From: JAICLL01 sp035252155
GTDB lineage: Bacteria; Planctomycetota; Planctomycetia; Pirellulales; JAICIG01
DNA length: 9,391 nt
Direction of reading: 5' to 3'
Assembly (NCBI GenBank): GCA_035252155.1
Contig: DATFDL010000197.1
Coordinates: 1 to 9,391, forward strand
Below, in pieces: positions 6,358 through 9,391 of the stretch (position 1 is the stretch's first letter; each line of letters begins with the position of its first letter). The notes below the pieces were generated by a model. It had not been told where the DNA came from and ran no database searches. It saw only the letters and a program-made list of their open reading frames with translations. Position numbers and translations under genes: made by a program.

Positions 6358-7509
6358 ATGGACGCCGCAGAATTAACCGCCGCCCTGAAGCGGGAAGCGC
6401 GCCGGCTGGGCTTCGACCTGGCGGGTGCCTGCCCGGCCGTGACGCCGCCCGGCGTAGAACGGTTCGAGGCCTGGCTTGCGGCGGGCTATGCCGGCGAGAT
6501 GGCGTATCTTGGCCATCGAGCAGACGCCTATCGCCATCCGCGCTCGGTGCTCGATGGCGCGCGTAGTCTGCTCTTGCTGGCCATGAATTACCGCACTCGA
6601 CAGCCGGCCGAAGCCCGTGCCGGGCAAGGCCGCATCTCGCGCTATGCCTGGGGAGACGATTACCATGACGTCATTCACGACCGGCTCAAGCGGCTGGTGG
6701 CTTTCTTCGAGGCCCAAGCGCCTGGCGGAAGGGCGCGGGGCATCGTCGATACGGCGCCGCTCTTGGAACGCGAGTTCGCTCAGCTCGCCGGGCTGGGCTG
6801 GGTCGGCAAGAACACCCTGCTGCTCAACCAGCGGCTGGGCAGTTGGTTTTTTTTGGCGGCCCTGGTGACCGACGCGGAGTTGGCTTACGACGCTCCGCAC
6901 GCGGCCGACCACTGCGGCAGTTGCCGGGCGTGTCTCGACGCCTGCCCCACTGGGGCTTTCGCCGCGCCCTATGTGCTCGACAGCCGCCGCTGCATTAGTT
7001 ACTTGACGATCGAGCTGCGGGGGGCGATTCCGACCGAGTTACGCGCGGGCCTGGGCGATTGGGTTTTCGGTTGCGATGTCTGTCAGGACGTTTGCCCGTG
7101 GAACCACAAACCGCCGGTGACAGACGAGCCGGCGTTCCAACCCAGCGGCGACGGCAATCCACTCGACCTGGCGCGGCTGTTCGAGCTCGACGACGCCCAG
7201 TTCCGCGCGCGTTTTCGGCACACGCCGCTGTGGCGGGCCAAACGCCGCGGGCTGTTGCGCAACGCCGCGGTGGTGCTCGGCAACCAGCGCCATCCCGATG
7301 GCCTGCACGCCTTGACGCGCGGACTGCACGACGACGAGCCGCTCGTCCGGGCAGCGTGCGCCTGGGCCTTGGGGCAATATGGCGATGGGCCGGCCCGCGC
7401 AGCGCTGCTGGCACGAGCGCCGCGAGAAACTGAAGACGACGTTCGCGAAGAAATCGCAGCCGCGCTGAAGGAAGGCAAAAAAATGGAGGGCCAAAAAATG
7501 GGGAGCTGA
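6358..7509 (+). CDS. queG: Epoxyqueuosine reductase
   Basis: 383 aa, full length. QueG is a cytosolic cobalamin- and iron-sulfur-dependent enzyme that reduces epoxyqueuosine to queuosine in tRNA (wobble base 34), the last step of queuosine synthesis. The N-terminal domain (about 1-170) has the family segment GIVDTAPLLEREFAQLAGLG (128-147), with D131 matching the expected catalytic Asp, followed by WVGKNTLL (148-155). The ferredoxin-like domain has CGSCRACLDACPTGA (186-200), C212 in RRCISYLTIE and FGCDVCQDVCPWN (237-249), giving the eight cysteines for two 4Fe-4S clusters (186, 189, 192, 196, 212, 239, 242, 246). The C-terminal part (about 295-372) has HEAT-like helical repeats used for tRNA binding. 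The last residues GKKMEGQKMGS are encoded by an A-rich repeated stretch and look like a non-conserved tail. No other queuosine genes are in the window. Confidence 0.95.
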   Translation: MDAAELTAALKREARRLGFDLAGACPAVTPPGVERFEAWLAAGYAGEMAYLGHRADAYRHPRSVLDGARSLLLLAMNYRTRQPAEARAGQGRISRYAWGDDYHDVIHDRLKRLVAFFEAQAPGGRARGIVDTAPLLEREFAQLAGLGWVGKNTLLLNQRLGSWFFLAALVTDAELAYDAPHAADHCGSCRACLDACPTGAFAAPYVLDSRRCISYLTIELRGAIPTELRAGLGDWVFGCDVCQDVCPWNHKPPVTDEPAFQPSGDGNPLDLARLFELDDAQFRARFRHTPLWRAKRRGLLRNAAVVLGNQRHPDGLHALTRGLHDDEPLVRAACAWALGQYGDGPARAALLARAPRETEDDVREEIAAALKEGKKMEGQKMGS

Positions 7510-7534
7510 CGTGGAAATAGCGCCGGCGAATTGC

Positions 7535-7564
7535 TTGACGGCCTGGCGAAACCCTCCTTAAACT
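7535..7564 (+). promoter_or_regulatory. Candidate sigma-70-type promoter for the sigma-factor gene
   Basis: TTGACG (7535-7540, 5/6 match) and TAAACT (7559-7564, 4/6) are separated by 18 bp. They lie just after the queG stop and about 140 nt before the sigma-factor ATG. The leader of roughly 130 nt contains an interrupted stem around CGTGG (7614-7618) and CCACG (7628-7632) of unclear meaning. Confidence 0.4.
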
Positions 7565-7691
7565 AGCACGCGGGAATCGACCTTCACATCCAAAGGCGCC
7601 TTGTTGCCGGCGTCGTGGTACGAATTGCCACGGCGGTCGGCGACATGATCGGTCGATCTTGGCAGTTGAGAATCAAGCGGCCCTTTGCGCG

Positions 7692-7699
7692 AAGGGAGG
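7692..7699 (+). promoter_or_regulatory. Ribosome-binding site that fixes the sigma-factor start
   Basis: AAGGGAGG lies four bases before the ATG at 7704 and is the strongest Shine-Dalgarno-like sequence in the window. It argues for this ATG over an in-frame TTG at 7659. Confidence 0.6.
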
Positions 7700-7703
7700 T
7701 CCG

Positions 7704-8531
7704 ATGTCGATCGAGCATCAGGCAGAGGTGAAGACGCTCGCCGAGCGCTTCGGAAGCGGCGATGAAGATTGCTTGGATGAAATTGTCCGCGGCGTCTGCC
7801 CGGCCATTTGCCGAGTGCTGGCTGCGCGGCCCCAATTTCGCGATGTAGCCCCAGACGAGCTGGCGCATGTTGTCTCAAACTCATTACTGGACGCTTGGCT
7901 CGTCCACGGCAAGTTCAACCCCGCGCGAGGAACGCTCTTCGGCTGGCTGCTCGCATATGGCAATCATTCCGCCGCAAACTTCGCCCGGCTGCCGGAGATT
8001 CGTTCCCGCCGTCTACGGGTGGCGATCGATCCAGATAGTCTAGGCAAATCCGAGGGCGCTTCGCCAAGCGGAGACGGCGACAGTGACTGCCTCTCGACGT
8101 GCCGCACCCGCCTCATTGAAATGATGCGGATTGCCTTGGCAAGCTTGCCCGAACGGCTGCGATTCGTGATCGAATCCGATATGAATTCTCCGGGTGGCCT
8201 GGCCCCGACGGCGGCGCTGGCGGCCGAATTGGGACTGACACCGGCGACGATCCGCGACTACCGGAGGCGTGCTCGACCGCGGCTGAAGGCCAAACTCGTG
8301 GAGCTCGGGGTCGAAAAACTGCTTGGCGCACCACGCGCCAGACCATTATCTATTCGGGAGATAGAGCTCGGACAAAACGGAAAACGGAAAACGGAAAACC
8401 ATCGTAGCCTTTGGATGATAGCGGTGACTAGGCGCGCCCAGGAGACGGTGGGCTGGCGGGTCGCTCATCGTTGTCGTGCGCGCGTCGCATCGCCGGGCCG
8501 ATACTTGACAGGAAAGCTTTGTATCCCATGA
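7704..8531 (+). CDS. ECF-like RNA polymerase sigma factor with an unusual C-terminal tail
   Basis: 275 aa. Region 2-like segment at about 1-103: DCLDEIVRGVCPAICRVL, then DELAHVVSNSLLDAWL (51-66), then FNPARGTLFGWLLAYGNHSA (71-90) and a basic RSRRLRV. A polar linker (about 104-138) follows. Region 4-like segment at 139-205: ALASLPERLRFVIESD, then an HTH with ALAAELGLTPATIRDYRRRA (171-190). It should direct RNA polymerase to a subset of promoters; targets are unknown and no anti-sigma gene is visible. Homology-like sequence ends near residue 208. The remaining ~67 residues are encoded partly by a 7-nt tandem repeat (8373-8400), then by sequence with poorer codon choice (ATA, AGG). Yet the frame stays open to a TGA that overlaps the next gene's ATG (ATGA at 8528-8531), suggesting coupling. 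Confidence is high for a sigma-like protein, moderate for the tail. Confidence 0.75.
   Translation: MSIEHQAEVKTLAERFGSGDEDCLDEIVRGVCPAICRVLAARPQFRDVAPDELAHVVSNSLLDAWLVHGKFNPARGTLFGWLLAYGNHSAANFARLPEIRSRRLRVAIDPDSLGKSEGASPSGDGDSDCLSTCRTRLIEMMRIALASLPERLRFVIESDMNSPGGLAPTAALAAELGLTPATIRDYRRRARPRLKAKLVELGVEKLLGAPRARPLSIREIELGQNGKRKTENHRSLWMIAVTRRAQETVGWRVAHRCRARVASPGRYLTGKLCIP
8373..8400. repeat. Four tandem 7-nt repeats (consensus GAAAACG) inside the sigma-factor ORF
   Basis: The units are CAAAACG (8373), GAAAACG (8380), GAAAACG (8387) and GAAAACC (8394). Seven is not a multiple of three, so gain or loss of one unit shifts the frame. Loss of a unit would meet TGA at 8416; gain would meet TAG at 8405. 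Either yields a protein of roughly 230 residues that keeps regions 2 and 4 but lacks the tail. Confidence 0.9.
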
Positions 8532-9391
8532 GTATGTTCTCTCGAAAATGGTTGCTGGCCATCGCGCTCGCGGCCTGGTGCTGTGCAGCAGCCGCAGTGC
8601 TGCGCGCCGACGACGGTACAAGCGACGCCGATGCAAAGGGTCGAGCAACCATTGATCTGGAAGAAATCACTCGCCGACTGACACAATGGCGGGCCTCATT
8701 CCACAACCTCCGCCTTGTCTGGGAGCTGCGAAGCCTGCCGAAGACGAAAGAGGCGGTCGTCGAATGGCCCCCGCCGCCCGATCCCACTACGAGTTCGTTG
8801 TTTTCGCGCAGGGAATGGATTTGGGGTGCGGAGGGATTAGAACTCCTCGAGGAGCGTTCGTTTTTTTATCCGGACGGAGGCAGTGAAATGCATTCGATCG
8901 AAGCTTTCAACGTCCCCAAGGATCTCGTCTTTCTCGCAAACTTCCAGCAGCCGCCGCGGGGAGCAGAAAAGCTGGTCAAGCTAGTTCTCGATGGGTCGAC
9001 AGATGGCAAGCCGCCGTCGGAAAAAATGCGTACTCCGCTTCAATCGCTTTATTGGCCGGACCGCGCGGCTTGGTTGCCCGAGATCCTCGCTCACGGAGAC
9101 TGGAAGGTCGACAAAATCGAAGACGTCGGTGGCGACCCGTGCGCGAGACTTGCCGCCGAGCAACCATATTCGGTCCAGGGCGTGGGACTCGGTGATTTAT
9201 GGCTTGATTTGAACCATGATTGTCTGGTTCGGCGTCACCGGCGGCGAGGAACGGGCACTGTCTTGGGCGACGATTTCATTGTCGACGAGTATCAACAACT
9301 AGAGGGGGGCGTGTGGTTCCCGAAGCGGGGTCGAATGCAATTCGCCGGCAGTCCTTACGACAACGAATTGTTCGTGGTGACTGACGCGGCG
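8528..9391 (+). CDS. Secreted protein, LolA-like, partial (runs off the right edge)
   Basis: 288 codons are open from the ATG at 8528 to the window end with no stop, so the C-terminus is missing. The start overlaps the sigma-factor stop (ATGA); an ATG two codons later (8534) is also possible. Residues 1-27 are a signal peptide: SRK, hydrophobic WLLAIALAAWCCAAAAVL, cleavage after LRA before DDG. The mature part has a helix with LEEITRRLTQWRASFHNLRL (44-63), then segments such as WGAEGLELLEERSFF. Near the end are LWLDLNHDCLVRRHRR (224-239) and EYQQLEGGVWFPKRG (254-268). That pattern (short strand, 'lDp..gclvrR', then 'y..leggvWfP') resembles LolA/outer-membrane lipoprotein-sorting-like proteins common in planctomycetes. 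The resemblance is by eye, so treat the family as tentative. Being coupled to a sigma factor, it may be its sensor or target. Located outside the cytoplasm. Confidence 0.75.
   Translation, partial: MSMFSRKWLLAIALAAWCCAAAAVLRADDGTSDADAKGRATIDLEEITRRLTQWRASFHNLRLVWELRSLPKTKEAVVEWPPPPDPTTSSLFSRREWIWGAEGLELLEERSFFYPDGGSEMHSIEAFNVPKDLVFLANFQQPPRGAEKLVKLVLDGSTDGKPPSEKMRTPLQSLYWPDRAAWLPEILAHGDWKVDKIEDVGGDPCARLAAEQPYSVQGVGLGDLWLDLNHDCLVRRHRRRGTGTVLGDDFIVDEYQQLEGGVWFPKRGRMQFAGSPYDNELFVVTDAA

Noticed and set aside
7558..7884. 108-codon minus-strand frame over the queG-sigma intergenic region
   Set aside because: It overlaps the sigma-factor gene and its strong ribosome-binding site on the opposite strand, and shows no motif.
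8505..8510. Perfect TTGACA just before the secreted protein gene
   Set aside because: No -10-like hexamer lies 15-19 bp downstream (the nearest, TATGTT at 8533, is 22 bp away and inside the gene), so a promoter here is not supported.

Overview
The window is high-GC bacterial chromosome. Its gene content suggests a planctomycete, probably near Pirellulales. This rests on a secreted Tyr/Pro/Gly-rich protein, an ECF-like sigma factor followed by a secreted protein, a membrane protein of the DUF4190-like type, scattered heptanucleotide repeats, and an AACGGAAT..ATTCCGTT palindromic repeat. The taxonomic call is inference from style, not from a marker gene.

Layout. Positions 1-440 hold no convincing gene but several strong inverted repeats: a ~30-bp-arm hairpin at 26-100 and two related small hairpins at 107-130 and 177-200. 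The second small hairpin looks like the terminator of the leftward operon. Positions 441-2602 (minus strand) hold a two-gene unit: an amino-DNA methyltransferase with a TSPPY motif, then, two bases after its stop codon, a 290-aa protein that is most simply its partner restriction endonuclease. Positions 2799-4349 (plus) encode a full-length UxaA/GarD-family sugar-acid dehydratase, divergent from the R-M pair. Positions 4401-6247 hold three minus-strand genes for envelope proteins: a small lipoprotein, a secreted Tyr-rich protein and a three-helix membrane protein. A composite palindromic repeat (5829-5934) lies between the first two. Positions 6358-7509 (plus) encode QueG, epoxyqueuosine reductase, possibly on a leaderless transcript. 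Positions 7704-8531 encode an ECF-like sigma factor, whose stop overlaps the start (ATGA) of a secreted protein gene that runs off the right edge of the window.

The genes do not form one pathway. The functional units are the candidate R-M system, the solitary sugar-acid dehydratase, the tRNA-modification enzyme QueG, the envelope cluster, and the sigma factor coupled to a secreted protein. The points most worth following up are the endonuclease candidate with its atypical active site, the twin hairpins with compensatory base changes, the nested palindrome, and the 7-nt tandem repeat inside the sigma-factor ORF, which could switch its C-terminal tail and its coupling to the next gene.

I saw no tRNA, rRNA, CRISPR array, transposase or integrase.
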